Shown here in pieces: positions 1 through 10,453 of a stretch of DNA of 64,000 nt (position 1 is its first letter; the number at the start of each line of letters is the position of its first letter). Under the pieces are notes generated by a model, which was not told the origin of the DNA, did no database searches, and saw nothing but the letters and a program-made list of their open reading frames with translations. Origin of the DNA: Fagopyrum homotropicum. Its lineage: Eukaryota > Streptophyta > Magnoliopsida > Caryophyllales > Polygonaceae. Location: NCBI GenBank assembly GCA_033239125.1, contig BSWB01000008.1, forward strand, positions 16,646,001-16,710,000, given 5' to 3'. Made by a program: the position numbers and the translations under genes.

Positions 1-618
1 GGTGCTTCAGGCCATTGCTGTTGCTCCTGGGAAGCTATTGGAGACGGAAGAAGGCTCTTACCACAGACCGGAGGCTTGAACGAGGTTGTAGGGTTGTCGT
101 CTGTTCTCTCTCGCGTGCAAGGAAGGCAGTGTGTTGTGGTGCTTACTCTGATCGACTAAGCTTGAAGGGAAGCGTCCGTAACAATGAGGTTTGCTTGGGG
201 ATGTTGTGCTACCGATTAAACGTCTCACTTCTGTATTTGTGGGGGATAAATGTGGTCAAGCTGCTACAAAAACAGAGAGGAGATAGTGGCGTGATTTGTG
301 GAGGAGTTACGGACTTGAAGCGTCCATGTTGAAGACGTTGATGCTCTTCTAGTTGGGCCGGACTGAGTGTTCTTGGGCTGGAGAGGGGAGCTGCAAGGCC
401 TGCCGGAAGGGAGCTACTACCGGTCACGTACAGATCTCTCCTTGGCTGCTGCTGGACATGCTGGACCGAGGGAGGAGCAGATGGGCTACGGCTATCTTTA
501 GCAAACAAATAGGCAAGGGAGAGTGGGCTGAAGACATAGGCCAAAAAGGTATGGGCTGATGTTGTCTAGGCCTTGTCAAAACGTGTCATGGAATTGTCAA
601 GCTCTTGCATGGCCTTGT

Positions 619-683
619 CATGATCTCGTCTTGGTCTCGTCGAATCTTGTCATGGTCTCGTCTTGGTCTCGTCAATGAAACGT
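619..683. repeat. Two-copy direct repeat of about 32 bp
   Basis: Two adjacent units begin CATGATCTCGTCTTGG and CATGGTCTCGTCTTGG. Flanking bases (570-618, 684-715) hold further degenerate GTCATG/CTTGTCA words, so this is a small decayed microsatellite-like patch inside the LTR. Confidence 0.6.
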
Positions 684-750
684 CATGACTTTGTCAAGGA
701 CATGTCATGATATAAATTAGGGTTTAATAGATTAGGGTTTGATGTAAAAA

Positions 751-793
751 TTCTATCATTTTATGTAAAGTGAGGTTACATAAAATGGTAGAA
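751..793. repeat. LTR hairpin with 18-bp arms
   Basis: TTCTATCATTTTATGTAA (751-768) pairs with TTACATAAAATGGTAGAA (776-793) with one mismatch. The chromovirus LTRs at 12922 and 20893 have a hairpin of the same sequence at the same distance from the LTR start (13026-13060, 20997-21031). Confidence 0.85.
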
Positions 794-892
794 TTTGAGA
801 TAGTGTGTACGACTAGGTAGAAATAGAAGGATTAACGGATCGAAATCCGGTTTGCTATGGAATTAAACGGAATAAAAATTCCGGATATTACA

Positions 893-1830
893 ACTCTCAT
901 AGGCTTAAGCACTCTTCCATGATGTTTTGCAATGCACTTCTCAAATATTCTGACCTTAGTTAGCATCCACCCATGTTTCTATTGGTTGGTATCTTAATTC
1001 TTTCGATCAAAGCTCTTTTTTTTCGTCTTTCATCTTCTTGGGATCATCATTTATACACACTTTCTCCTTCTTGGCGTTTCTTAGCTTTATCATCATAATG
1101 GAAACCGGCCAACTCAACGTGAATCCCCACCATGCCCTTCTTCTCATAACTCCAGTAATGTTGACACTTCACTTATTGGTACCTCATAAGCTTAACTTAC
1201 GGTATCTTAAATCTTTAGCAAATGGTTCAATCACTCTTCTTTTCTTGACTCCATTGCTTAGGAGCGCCTAAAGAAAACTGCACATTGTCGTTCAATCATG
1301 ACTTCTTTTGAACCACTTCCACACCTTATTGTTACTCCCTTTACTTGTATTGCTTCCATCTTGATTTCTCTTAAGTTGTCTCGAGTTTTCCTTCCACTTG
1401 TCCGTCCTTCGTTTATGTCATCTCTAATCCTCCTCTTTGACATCCTTTTAAAGGAATCCAAGAAACGTAATGGTGTTCTTCAGAACGTAATGCTCAACTC
1501 AATACTTGAGCGTACTCATCCACGTATGAACACTATCCTAAGCCAACAACATCATTCACGGACGATGATATCATACTATCGTTTTAACTATAAGGTCTCA
1601 AATATCTATATGATGTTACATATCATAGGTGTACGTATACATGACTATATAAGCCCTATGTTCACATCACTACCAACATACCAAATCTAGGAATTCTACT
1701 TCACAACCCAAGGTCCAAAATGTACTATAGTCCACATATATAACGATAATATATATCAAGTCCATCATGCAACTACAATCCACATATACATATCCACATA
1801 TATACATATATATCAAAATCCAATAAACTA
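893..1830. other. Unassigned AT-rich stretch, possibly decayed chromovirus interior
   Basis: No gene, LTR terminus or primer site is legible. The open frames (1038-1271, 1298-1690) have no recognisable motif. The stretch lies between a minus-strand LTR (ending 892) and a minus-strand 5' leader (1831-2013), so it may be a deleted and heavily mutated interior of one chromovirus. Positions 1735-1825 are a TATATA/CACATA-rich low-complexity patch. Confidence 0.35.
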
Positions 1831-2013
1831 AGTTGCCGAGATCCGCGGAAGGAGTGGTGGTCCGTACATTCTATCCCCGACTAACTATGCTCGTGATTTT
1901 GAAAAGGAAATTCACTTTAAAACTTAGAACCCTTGAGGGTTATGTTTCCTCCTATTCGGCCTTTAGAATATTGCGAGTACCATTGTTGTCAACCTAGGGC
2001 TCTAATACCATAT
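1831..2013 (-). other. Chromovirus 5' leader (minus strand)
   Basis: This is the antisense counterpart of the leader at 15489-15680. Both share the words ATCCGCGG, ACTACTACC/GGTGGT, GATAGAAAGTACGG and a primer site. It abuts the LTR at 2014-4394, which is therefore the 5' LTR of a minus-strand element whose body lay to the left. No gag ORF follows. Confidence 0.75.
1997..2010 (-). promoter_or_regulatory. Primer-binding site, initiator-Met tRNA type
   Basis: The minus strand reads TGGTATTAGAGCCC, three bases inside the LTR end. This matches the 3' end complement of plant initiator methionine tRNA (TGGTATCAGAGC) except for one base. Confidence 0.85.
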
Positions 2014-2404
2014 TGTACACCCCGAATCCGCAAGACTCGGGTGCCACGGGCGGAGACATCACAATGGGCCCCGACCCTTAGCTTAAAAACAATTTTACCG
2101 GATCTTATAACAAGACACAAATAAAGGCAAAACCGAAATACATTTTTGTGCAATGGTATGAAACCTGAAATCATTCAAACGAAAGACTCCAACCGAGTTT
2201 ACAACTCCAAGGACCAACATCAAATAAATAACGGTATACATTAAACAAGATACACGAATGTCAACCAAACCCATCCTAAAATGTACGGAACTCCGGCTCC
2301 CCACTCTTCCGGATCTCTCGGCCGTATTCCTAACCTGTAGGGTAACTACAACATCGGTATAAAACCCTTAGCTAATATCCAAGACATTAGAATCATGGTA
2401 TTGG

Positions 2405-2424
2405 CACACACACACACACACACA
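2405..2424. repeat. (CA)10 microsatellite
   Basis: Ten CA units. Comparable CA/TG runs sit at the equivalent LTR position elsewhere (for example 15097-15103 and 24045-24057). Confidence 0.95.
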
Positions 2425-2872
2425 TAAGTCATCATAAAAACAAGTCCGGTTTATTATCTTTTCATTTACGATATCCCATTACCTATTCAACTTCTGGTTG
2501 TGACACGAGAATCACCGTGATCTCGCCTCGGTCCCCACTTACTGGCAAGGAATGGTACTGATGCATATGACCGTCTACCCGCTTGGGCTAGTCGCCGAGA
2601 ACCTCCTAGCTCTACACAAGAGCTAGGCAAGTTGTCATCGTCCGTTATCATACACTTGGGCAAAATATCAAAATATAAAGGTCGGTAGTCCTATGTCCAG
2701 TTTAGTTATTGTATAACATAATCAACACACACACACACAACCAAACACGCATCGATGCTAATACAAGGAATACGAGCTAAGTAAGTACGGAGACTTACCT
2801 ATCTCAAAAGCTTAACCCGAAATAAATCGTACTCCGCTTCCCGCAGGAAGATACTCTAAGCCTGTCCAAATG

Positions 2873-2952
2873 AGGGACACGATCAACATCTATCTATCAT
2901 GCTAGAAGTCCTTAGACTTCTAGCATGATAGATAGATGTTGATCGTGTCCCT
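2873..2952. repeat. Perfect 80-bp palindrome (38-bp arms, CTTA loop)
   Basis: Bases 2873-2910 are the exact reverse complement of 2915-2952, leaving only CTTA between them. The inner part, CTAGAAGTC/GACTTCTAG, corresponds to the short hairpin found at the same place in the other chromovirus LTRs (9642-9662, 14595-14617, 22562-22584, 53421-53437, 58603-58625). The outer 28 or so bp are unique to this copy. Confidence 0.95.
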
Positions 2953-4394
2953 AGTCTCGATGCTAGGACAACCTGTTTCTAGTCTCGATGATCTCGATGA
3001 TCGTAAAGCTAAGCTAGGATACTCACGCCCTAGTCCACATCCTCAACAATCATACAATCTCACAACTCAGATTCTCACAAGATCAAACCATACACTCAAA
3101 GCCATAAACAACCTCACAAGATATAACGACACTCATGCTTAAGAACAAACCTCAATCCTCAACTACTTATATAAGGTTCGAAGCCACTACTTGGTATTCA
3201 CTCTAAGTTATGCTAGATCCAACCTAGCATGATACTACTATACATAACTAGATCGAGGAAGAAGGTACTCACACGAGGTCAAAGGAGGAAGACAGTCTAT
3301 TTGTCGAGTATGGATTCGTTGGTCTTTATTTTGTGCTTCCGAACCTATAACCAAAGCTAAACAAATTTACCGTAACGCTAAATTTGGGCATAGTATATAA
3401 TGTATATAAAAAAAAAGATTAAACCCTGTACTAAAAACCGAGTAAAAATCTCAAAAATACTTTCCGGGTAAATTATCCAATATATATAAATATAAGAATA
3501 TCCCCGTAATAAAAATCCAAGGTTCAAAACCGCTAACACATTTTTCGGGGAAAATTATACCGTACCAAAAATATGGGTCATAATCTGTAATTCAATCTTT
3601 GGGCCATATTCCATAAATAAATCTACAGGGATATATATTCAAATTTCCAAAAAACTTGGGTCCGATATGAAAATGCAAAATACTGAGTACAAATTCTAAT
3701 AAATATAAAGAAAGAGGGGCCCTGATTGTTATAACGGAATAAGGTTTTCTCTTTGAACCCGTAGGGGCAGCAACCCGCGAAGGGAGAGCTGGCAACAACA
3801 TGGCTTCCCAGTGGGGCGAGGGTTGTGCAAGTGAAGCAGGGGGTTCCTCTCCGGTGAAGGTGGCATAGGGCTGCGTGGATCCGGCGGTGGCGGTGGTAAC
3901 AAAGGCGGCCCAAATCCGGTGGCAGTGGTTGCTCCTTGGCGGAAGGGAGAACAGAGAAGAGAGGGAGAGAAGAAGGCGGCAGAAGGTCAACTAGTTGGTG
4001 GCTCCGGTGGCTTCTCTTCCTCCCGGCGGTTCCCTAGTGGAGTAGATCCTCCGGCGGTTACACAACTGCGAAGAGAGACAGAGAGAAGGGAGGATGTGGA
4101 ACGGGTTGTCTTTGACGATGGGGAAGGAAGGGGGAAAGAGAGGGTTGCATCACAAAGGCAAAGAGTAATAGAATTGACTTGGTCAAAGCATTCCGAACGG
4201 TATTTTTGAATCGGAAAACTTTCCGACTTTTCCGAAAATAATAATATGGATATCGCAATTGTATCTAAAATAATAATATAGTTGGAAAATATATTTTAAG
4301 TCGTAAAATATTTTTAAAAAATACTTGAGCTAATAAAATATCGATAGAAGGAAAAATAAATATCGAAAACGCAACCAATAAACGGGGCGTTACA

Positions 4395-4722
4395 GGATGT
4401 TAGCAGCACAAAGCCACCAAAATCCTTATGCGGATAAGAGGCGCAAACCTCTAGAGTTCATAGTTTGAACTCGGGTATGGTAAGAGTATCCCCGACACGA
4501 GATGTTAGACGTTTTGGCGTCAAGAGAAAGCTGAGTCCCAAATATGTCGGAGCTTTTGTGATTCTCAAGCGAGTTGGAGAGGCTGCATACATACTTGCTC
4601 TGCCACCGAGACTAGAGGGTGTTCACCTAGTCTTCCATGTATCTCAATTACGGGAGTACGTACCAGACGCTTACGATCGAAGGACATACGTTTGTGGAGC
4701 TAGGAGGAAGGTGAAGTCTTGA
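4395..4722 (+). pseudogene. Chromovirus integrase C-terminal fragment
   Basis: The translated fragment matches the integrase tail of the chromovirus at 20190-20440: a basic stretch equivalent to ERMLAAQSRKKSYADKR, then the GPY/F-like module (VSPTRDVRRFGVKRKLSP, YVGAFVILKRVGEAAY) and the conserved RLEGVHLVFHVSQLREYVPD segment. The frame is broken near 4468 and the chromodomain is absent. It is a remnant of a plus-strand element whose 5' part was removed or displaced by the minus-strand LTR on its left. Confidence 0.85.
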
Positions 4723-6106
4723 TTCTTATATGTCCCTCGTTGGTTGTTGCGTATGTGTTTCCAGGCTCCTTTGATTGAGTGTTGTCGTGTGAAGCCTAGA
4801 GAGGAAGACTTGGTCTTCGTGTTGTGTTGACACTGTCGAATGAGATCCCGACACTCGTTGTTGTCACCTTTCCCGCCCCCGCAGCTGAACGTAACCGCCC
4901 CCGCAACCTTACCCAGTTGTCGCCCCCACGTCTTCTATCACCCGCGCCCGCGACTTCTCTACAATAACTACCATATTTGGTGAGTGCTTTCATCCTTGCT
5001 TCATTTCCCTTTCCTTAGGCTAGATCATTCCAAGATGGACCTAGATGAACTAGGGTGAATGTTACTTAGTGGCTTGTTGATCCTTATGAGTTGGTTATGT
5101 TTTTAGAGCCTTGAGCTTGTGTTGTTGACGTTGTTCCTTGAGAAATTTGAGACTAGGAATTGTTCTTCCTAGCATGTTGGAGATATTTTAGAGATCATTG
5201 ACACTAGAAGTAGGAACCTTCTAGCACGCTACAGTAGACCATGTAGAGGTTATTGAGACTAGAAGTATATCGGATAGTTTCTGATTTGTGATGTCTTGTC
5301 TGAGCACGCATAGATCTTTTCCTATGGGAAGCTGAGAAGTTTAGGTAAGTTTGAGTTACTTTTGATTCAGGTAAGTCCCTTGGACTTACTTAGATGCATT
5401 TTGTGTATTAGTTGACCGTTTTGGTGGTGTTTGTTTACTTTACTATTATAACGGAAAACCGGACTAGGACGACCTTATACCGTAATTAGCCCAAGTGTAT
5501 TATAACCAGGCGGTGACCACTTGTCCAGTTTAGGGAAACTAGGAGGTGCTCTTGCGACCAAGCCCACAAGTAACGGATAGTAAGCATCTGATCTATTCTT
5601 GTCGGTAACGGAAACGGAGGCGAGTTTCGGGAGATTCTCATGTGACAAAAGTAGTTGAATTAGTAATGGATAACTATTATAAAGATAATAACTTGTTGTG
5701 TGAGAACATGCTATATGTTTACGTTTTATATGCGCTTGTACCTTTACTGTCTTTCTGATATCTAAAATATTAGCTAACGGCTTATACCGTCGTTGTAGAT
5801 GCCCTGCGGGTTAGAGATGTTGTTGAGTGATCCAGACGGAGTGATCAACCGGGGTTCCCGTACATTATAGGACGGGATCGGGGTTTATATTTTTGTTGTT
5901 ATGTCTTTTCCATGTTCTTGTTGAACTCGGATGAGAGTCTTTCACTTTTCCTTTCTTATATCTTTTGACGGTTTATCTATTTTTGGTTTTCATTTATTTG
6001 TGTCTTGTTGCAGGATCCGATGTTACTGTTGTTACTTTGAGGGTTGGAACACATTGTGAGGTCCTAGCCAGTAACGTTCCGAATTTCTAGAACTTGGGGT
6101 GTTACA
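4723..6106 (+). mobile_element. Partial chromovirus LTR (3' portion, plus strand)
   Basis: The block ends GAACTTGGGGTGTTACA at 6106, the normal chromovirus LTR 3' end, after the family's usual TTGTGTCTTGTTGCAGGATCC box (6000-6020). It contains the GTAACGG and ATTATAGGACGGGATCGGGG boxes and is closely related, in reverse, to 8930-10453. The LTR 5' end is missing, so a deletion joined the integrase fragment to the LTR interior. The left boundary is approximate. Confidence 0.7.
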
Positions 6107-6430
6107 AACACTAGACATATTTAAGAGAGCATTAATTGACTCTCTCAAACATTAAATGATTTTATTATGTTATTTTTCAGAATTACACAAAAACTAATTG
6201 TCTTATCTTACTATCCGCTAGTTGTTCGAGAAAATGCAAGTGGATTTGCCAAGACAAAATGATTCATATTAAAGCCTTTTTTGCCACGTAATATTTAACT
6301 CTTTAATTTCTTTTGTACTTTCTATTTTTTTTATCTTCACAAAAATAAAGATGTACTTTTTTAAATTATACACTTTGTGAAACACCTCAAATATTAAGTG
6401 CATTATACATATATATACATATATATATAT
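6107..6430. other. Unassigned AT-rich spacer
   Basis: Nothing recognisable; a TATATA run at 6406-6430 marks the edge of the duplicated segment that follows. Confidence 0.4.
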
Positions 6431-8166
6431 TTCCGGATATTTTAAATTATTATATTATTTCAATCTCGTAAATAATTTACGAGAATGATTCTCATATCGG
6501 AAATTATATTTTCCAAGTATAGTTATATATTCGTTGCGTATACATATAATCCGTATTTTATTTTTTATGGAGTATTTTCCCAATCCGAGATTCCCATTCT
6601 GAGTAAGTAGATAGTATCTCAAATATAAAATTATTTTGTAGTAGATAGTATCTCATAGTGTGCATACTTAAATATTATTTATTCATAAATATGCACAATG
6701 ACACATAATATGAAGCAACACTAATTACGGTAAAATTCAAGAATGTCATACTTTTTCCATTGCATTCCTTAGAGCTCAAATTTGATGAATAATCGCTCAC
6801 AATAAGTGAAGTAATTTTGAAAAATCTCTTTGATGTTTTTACCCACGGTGTAAAAAATCCACTTCTAAAAGTCTTCAAATTGATCATTTTTTGACAAGAA
6901 TATATAATAGAGTACAATTAAACCCGAAAAATATAAAGAAAAAGACTTTACAAGGGATAGTTCCTTAATATACTAATCGACGATAACAAAACGAGCCGTT
7001 AATAAACAAACAACAGACGACAGATAAGACATACAATTTGAACTTATGTATGAACTCTTCAATCCGAAAAGAACGGGGTGTATGTTTGACAACATCTCTT
7101 GATGGTCTAAATGCAGAAACCATTGATAATAAAAATGGGAAGATCACTTAACTATTAGACCTGAATGATTGTCCATAATAATAAAATAAATATAAGTTAA
7201 AAATCCATCAAAACTTGAACATTATACAGAAAAATAAACTCATAAACAATACAAATCAAATGTTAAAAAATGAACAATAGGCTAAAGAAACCTATATTGT
7301 ACAATATAATAAAAAGGAAATGAAAAAAATTGATAAAATACGTAACAATGAAAAAGAGAAATGTAATTGAGAACTTACTATTTTGGTAAATTTATAATTT
7401 GATGTTGGATATTGATGTTGAATTGTATGGCGCCTTTAACCTCGATCTACTCATTTTGATCTCATGTTCATAAGAAAAAAAAAATACTCGTCCTAGTCTT
7501 TATATAAAAGAAAATTTTGTTTGTTATCATGTCATATTTTGATGTGGGATACCTCATTGAAATAAGTAGATTGGTATGTACATCGATTTTTAAATATTTC
7601 TCCTACTTCTTCATCTATATATTGTAGTTACTTAGTTCTTTTTACATGGAAAGTGCTAATATCAAGAATTACGAATCTGCATATTAAAATTCATAAATAT
7701 CTTGTTCATTCACAACATAAATATTGCGAGAATTTTTTATCGTTATCTATCAACTTATGGGTGTTTTTCTTTGAGAAGCAGAGAGATTGTGGTGTATAAC
7801 GTTATCCGAAATCTCAAAATACTAAGAATGGAAAACACCAATGTTTGTGAAATTCATTGCATACATCGTATGCGATAAATTGAGAGATTTCATACCAAAA
7901 TATAAAATTTGGCATTATTTCAAGTCATTCAAAATATATAGACCACAAATTTTGTGTAAATTTTTTGAAATTGTGGAACGTTATTTCCGTTGCTCGAAAT
8001 TTATGAAACTAATTAATTATATAATGTATATATGACACAAAGAGGACATGTCAAAGTATGAATTGATGCAAGAGTATCTCCAAGCCTAACTCGATTGAAG
8101 ACCATGATCATGGAAATAATGATGCAAGGAGTGAAATTCTCTTTAAGAAGGAGAAGAGGGAGAATA
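6431..8166. repeat. AT-rich duplicated segment, copy 1
   Basis: The segment begins CCGGATATTTTAAATTATTA and matches 10460-12555 closely along its length (shared words include TCATTCACAACATA, GATTGTGGTGTATAACG and ATGTATATATGACACAAA). It ends in a purine-rich run, AAGGAGAAGAGGGAGAATA, directly before TGTAATGCCCCC. Its short ORFs are not conserved between the two copies, so no protein is called. Confidence 0.85.
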
Positions 8167-8525
8167 TGTAATGCCCCCAAAACGGAATAAGCGCTACATT
8201 GTCAGGATATTGGACAAGGATTTCTTAATGTTTATATAGATAAGAAAGATAAAACAAGGGGCATAAAACTTCTCAAGATAAAAGATATAAAAACCAATCG
8301 TAAATCATGATGTCAACCAAAGCGGGTCCAAACAACAACGTACAACCACAATCGGGACAAACTCGAGGCCAAATCAGAGTTACAAACGCAAACCACCAAC
8401 CCAAAAGATATAAAACCGAATCTAGGAACAAGTCTTAGAGAAACAAGGTCACCCAAGGTCAACCAAAACAAAAAGACTCCCACTAGGATCTCTGACCTCC
8501 ATGCTCCTGAATTGTTCTCGTACCT

Positions 8526-8537
8526 AATTATGCCAAA
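8526..8537. other. Paralogous empty site for the chromovirus at 12922
   Basis: CCTAATTATGCC here is the unoccupied version of the site that in copy 2 reads CCTAATTAT, then a 10.5-kb element, then ATTATGCC. It shows directly that ATTAT was duplicated on insertion. Confidence 0.9.
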
Positions 8538-8664
8538 AAAATAATCAACCCCACCGTGGTGGGGTTAGTCTTCCACGTAGACTAAGCGATACATAAACAA
8601 TGTAATATATGAACAAGACAAGTGTAAAATCATATATAATATTACATGATTACTTATAGTAAAT

Positions 8665-8912
8665 CTCAAAAGAGTTCAAAACCAACACGCTTCAACTATG
8701 CATATAATACTCAAAAGAGTTTAAAACCAACACACTTCAAATATGCTTATAATACTCAAAAGAGTTCAAAACCAACACTCTTCAAATATGCTCATAATAT
8801 TCAAACGGTTCAAAATCAACCTGCTTCAAATATGCTTATAGCACTCAAAAGAGTTCAAAATCAACACACTTCAAATATGCTTATAACACTCAAAAGAGTT
8901 CAAATAAATAAA
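8665..8912. repeat. 45-bp tandem repeat, five full copies and a partial one
   Basis: Units start CTCAAAAGAGTTCAAAACC at 8665, 8710, 8755, 8800 (degenerate), 8844 and 8889. One unit is a base short. The tract is open as an ORF (8646-9011) only because 45 is a multiple of three; the peptide is a simple repeat. Copy 2 keeps only about two units (from about 23601 to 23658) before another LTR interrupts it. Confidence 0.9.
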
Positions 8913-9641
8913 AACAAAAACTTAATAAACACCGAAGGGTATATCAACGGAAAACGTCAAAGACTCGCAACCGAGTTCAAAACACAAGGAAAGAACAAAA
9001 CTGAAATATAAACCCGATCCCGTCCTATAATGTACATAAACCCTGGCTGACCACACCGTCCAGATCACTCAACAACGTCTCTAACCTGCAAGGCATCTAC
9101 AACATCGGTATAAACCGTTAGCTAACATTCTAGATATCAGAAAGACAATAAAGGCACAAACACACATAAGGTAATATAAACATATAACATGCTTGCACTC
9201 AACCGGTTATTATCTTTCATTAAGTTAATCTCTTTACTAATTCCACTTGTGTTGTCACACGAGAATCACTATGATCTTGCCTCTATCCCCTTTTACCAAC
9301 AAGAATAGAGCGGATGCATCCCTCTTTTACCTGTTGGAATGGTTGCAAGAGCACCTCCCAGTTTCCCCATTTTGAACTGGGCAAGCGGTCACCGCCCGAT
9401 TATAATACACTTGGGCCAATTAAGGTATCAAAGGTCAATCCTCTTCCAATTATACGTTATAACGATAAACACACAAACACAACCAAAATGGTCAAACTAA
9501 TATATGGAATGCAACTAAGTAAGTCCAAGGGACTTACCTCACTCGAAGGTAAACACGAGGGTCAACAACAACTCAGTTTTCCCCAGGAAAGAAGGGAAAG
9601 TATGTTCAAACAAGGCAACTCAAATCAGAACGGAACGATTG

Positions 9642-9662
9642 CTAGAAGTTTATAACTTCTAG
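9642..9662. repeat. LTR hairpin, 9-bp arms
   Basis: CTAGAAGTT and AACTTCTAG flank a TAT loop. It is the position-equivalent of the hairpins at 14595-14617 and 2873-2952. Confidence 0.85.
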
Positions 9663-10077
9663 TCTCCATGATCTCTAAGAGATCTCCGCAAGCCAAGGGC
9701 ACAATCCCTAGTCTTACAAACACTCCAAGGAACAACATCAACACTCAGCTTAAGGAAGAGCAACGAGAAAACAAGGAAAGGAAGCAACTCACCAAAGACG
9801 GGAGTTAATGCAGAAGAACCGCGAGGGCAGCGGACAAAACCGTGGGGGCAGCCCTGGGAAGAATCCACAGGGGCGAGAAGGTGCAGGCGCGGGGGCGGTT
9901 GCTTGACAGTAGCGATTCTCGGGCTTTTTTTTACAGCAGAACCACAACAAGGGATCCAAATCTCGATTCTTTGATCTACACATTTCAACATTCAACTCAA
10001 AGATTCTGTGAACATCAACGTATCAATAACTGAAAGGTCAACAATAACCAAGGCTCGATCTTGATTCTTGTGAAGGA

Positions 10078-10098
10078 GAAGAAGAAGAAGAAGAAGAA
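10078..10098. repeat. (GAA)7 microsatellite
   Basis: Seven GAA units inside the purine-rich part of the LTR-like block. Confidence 0.95.
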
Positions 10099-10453
10099 TG
10101 AAAAGAGAAAAAGAAACATAAGGAAGAAGAATGCAGGAGGTTCATGAATGTGTAGAAGAATCAAAGGGATGAAGACTTACGCATTCTGCAGAAGATCACA
10201 AGGAAAAGGTTGCAGCTTTGCTTGAGGTTGAAGAAACGTAAGCAAGAAATAGAAAAAGGAAGGACGTTCTAGGGTTAGAAGATCAAAGGAAAGCAGGGCC
10301 ATAAGATAGTAGATTTGATCTTCTATTTATGGAAAGAAATAAAACGGAATAAAAACAGATTGGGCGCGATCTGAAGTCAGCCGCGGGGCAGCTGACCCTA
10401 CCGTGACCGCGGCAGGCCGCAGGGGCGGTGAAGGCCAAAAACTGGATATTACA

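Larger units (their letters stand above)
1..892 (-). mobile_element. Chromovirus LTR, 5' part, cut by the window edge
   Basis: Read on the minus strand, the block starts at 892 with TGTAATATCCGGAATTTT, the same kind of terminus as the LTR at 12922 (TGTAATACCCGGAAAATT). It then repeats that LTR's order of features: a motif close to GGATCGAAATCCGG, a hairpin at 751-793 and a GC-rich stretch. About 892 bases of an expected 2.3-2.6 kb are inside the window. No polypurine tract is visible to the right of 892, so it could be a 5' LTR, a solo LTR or a truncated 3' LTR. The small ORFs in it (15-559) have no family features and are not called. Confidence 0.7.
2014..4394 (-). mobile_element. Chromovirus 5' LTR, complete (2.38 kb)
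   Basis: On the minus strand the LTR runs from TGTAACGCCCCG (4394) to CGGGGTGTACA (2014), with TG...CA ends. It carries the features of its relatives: a (CA)10 run at 2405-2424, the ATCCGGAAGAGTGG-like box near 2300, the GTAAGT-type box near 2800 and a hairpin, here hugely enlarged (2873-2952). The GC-rich 3750-4140 part produces several ORFs on both strands with no family resemblance; they are not called. To the right it joins GGATG and a plus-strand integrase fragment, so it was probably inserted into that older element. Confidence 0.8.
8167..10453 (-). mobile_element. LTR-like block (2.29 kb), chromovirus-related
   Basis: The block has TG...CA ends: TGTAATGCCCCC on the left and GGATATTACA on the right. 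Positions 8930-10453 are the reverse complement of the plus-strand LTR at 4723-6106 in close order (TATAAACCCGATCCCGTCCTA, CTCAACAACGTCTCTAACC, a 9642-9662 hairpin, GGGGGCGGTTGC), which supports minus orientation. The part 8167-8900 is specific to this block and carries a 45-bp tandem repeat. It could be a solo LTR or the shared LTR of a tandem element. The purine tract on its left would instead suggest plus orientation, so orientation is not settled. Confidence 0.6.

Noticed and set aside
15..559. Overlapping ORFs of 68-111 codons on both strands at the left edge
   Set aside because: They lie inside an LTR, have no family motifs, and their counterparts in related LTRs are not conserved as proteins.
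3592..4258. GC-rich ORFs up to 132 codons on both strands
   Set aside because: They sit in the GC-rich part of a chromovirus LTR; composition explains the open frames and both strands are open.
8665..8912. Regularly spaced repeats resembling a CRISPR array
   Set aside because: Units are contiguous 45-bp tandem repeats without unique spacers, in plant DNA.
8646..9011. 121-codon ORF of repeated SSKPT-type units
   Set aside because: It is only the translation of a 45-bp tandem repeat, with no start context or domain.
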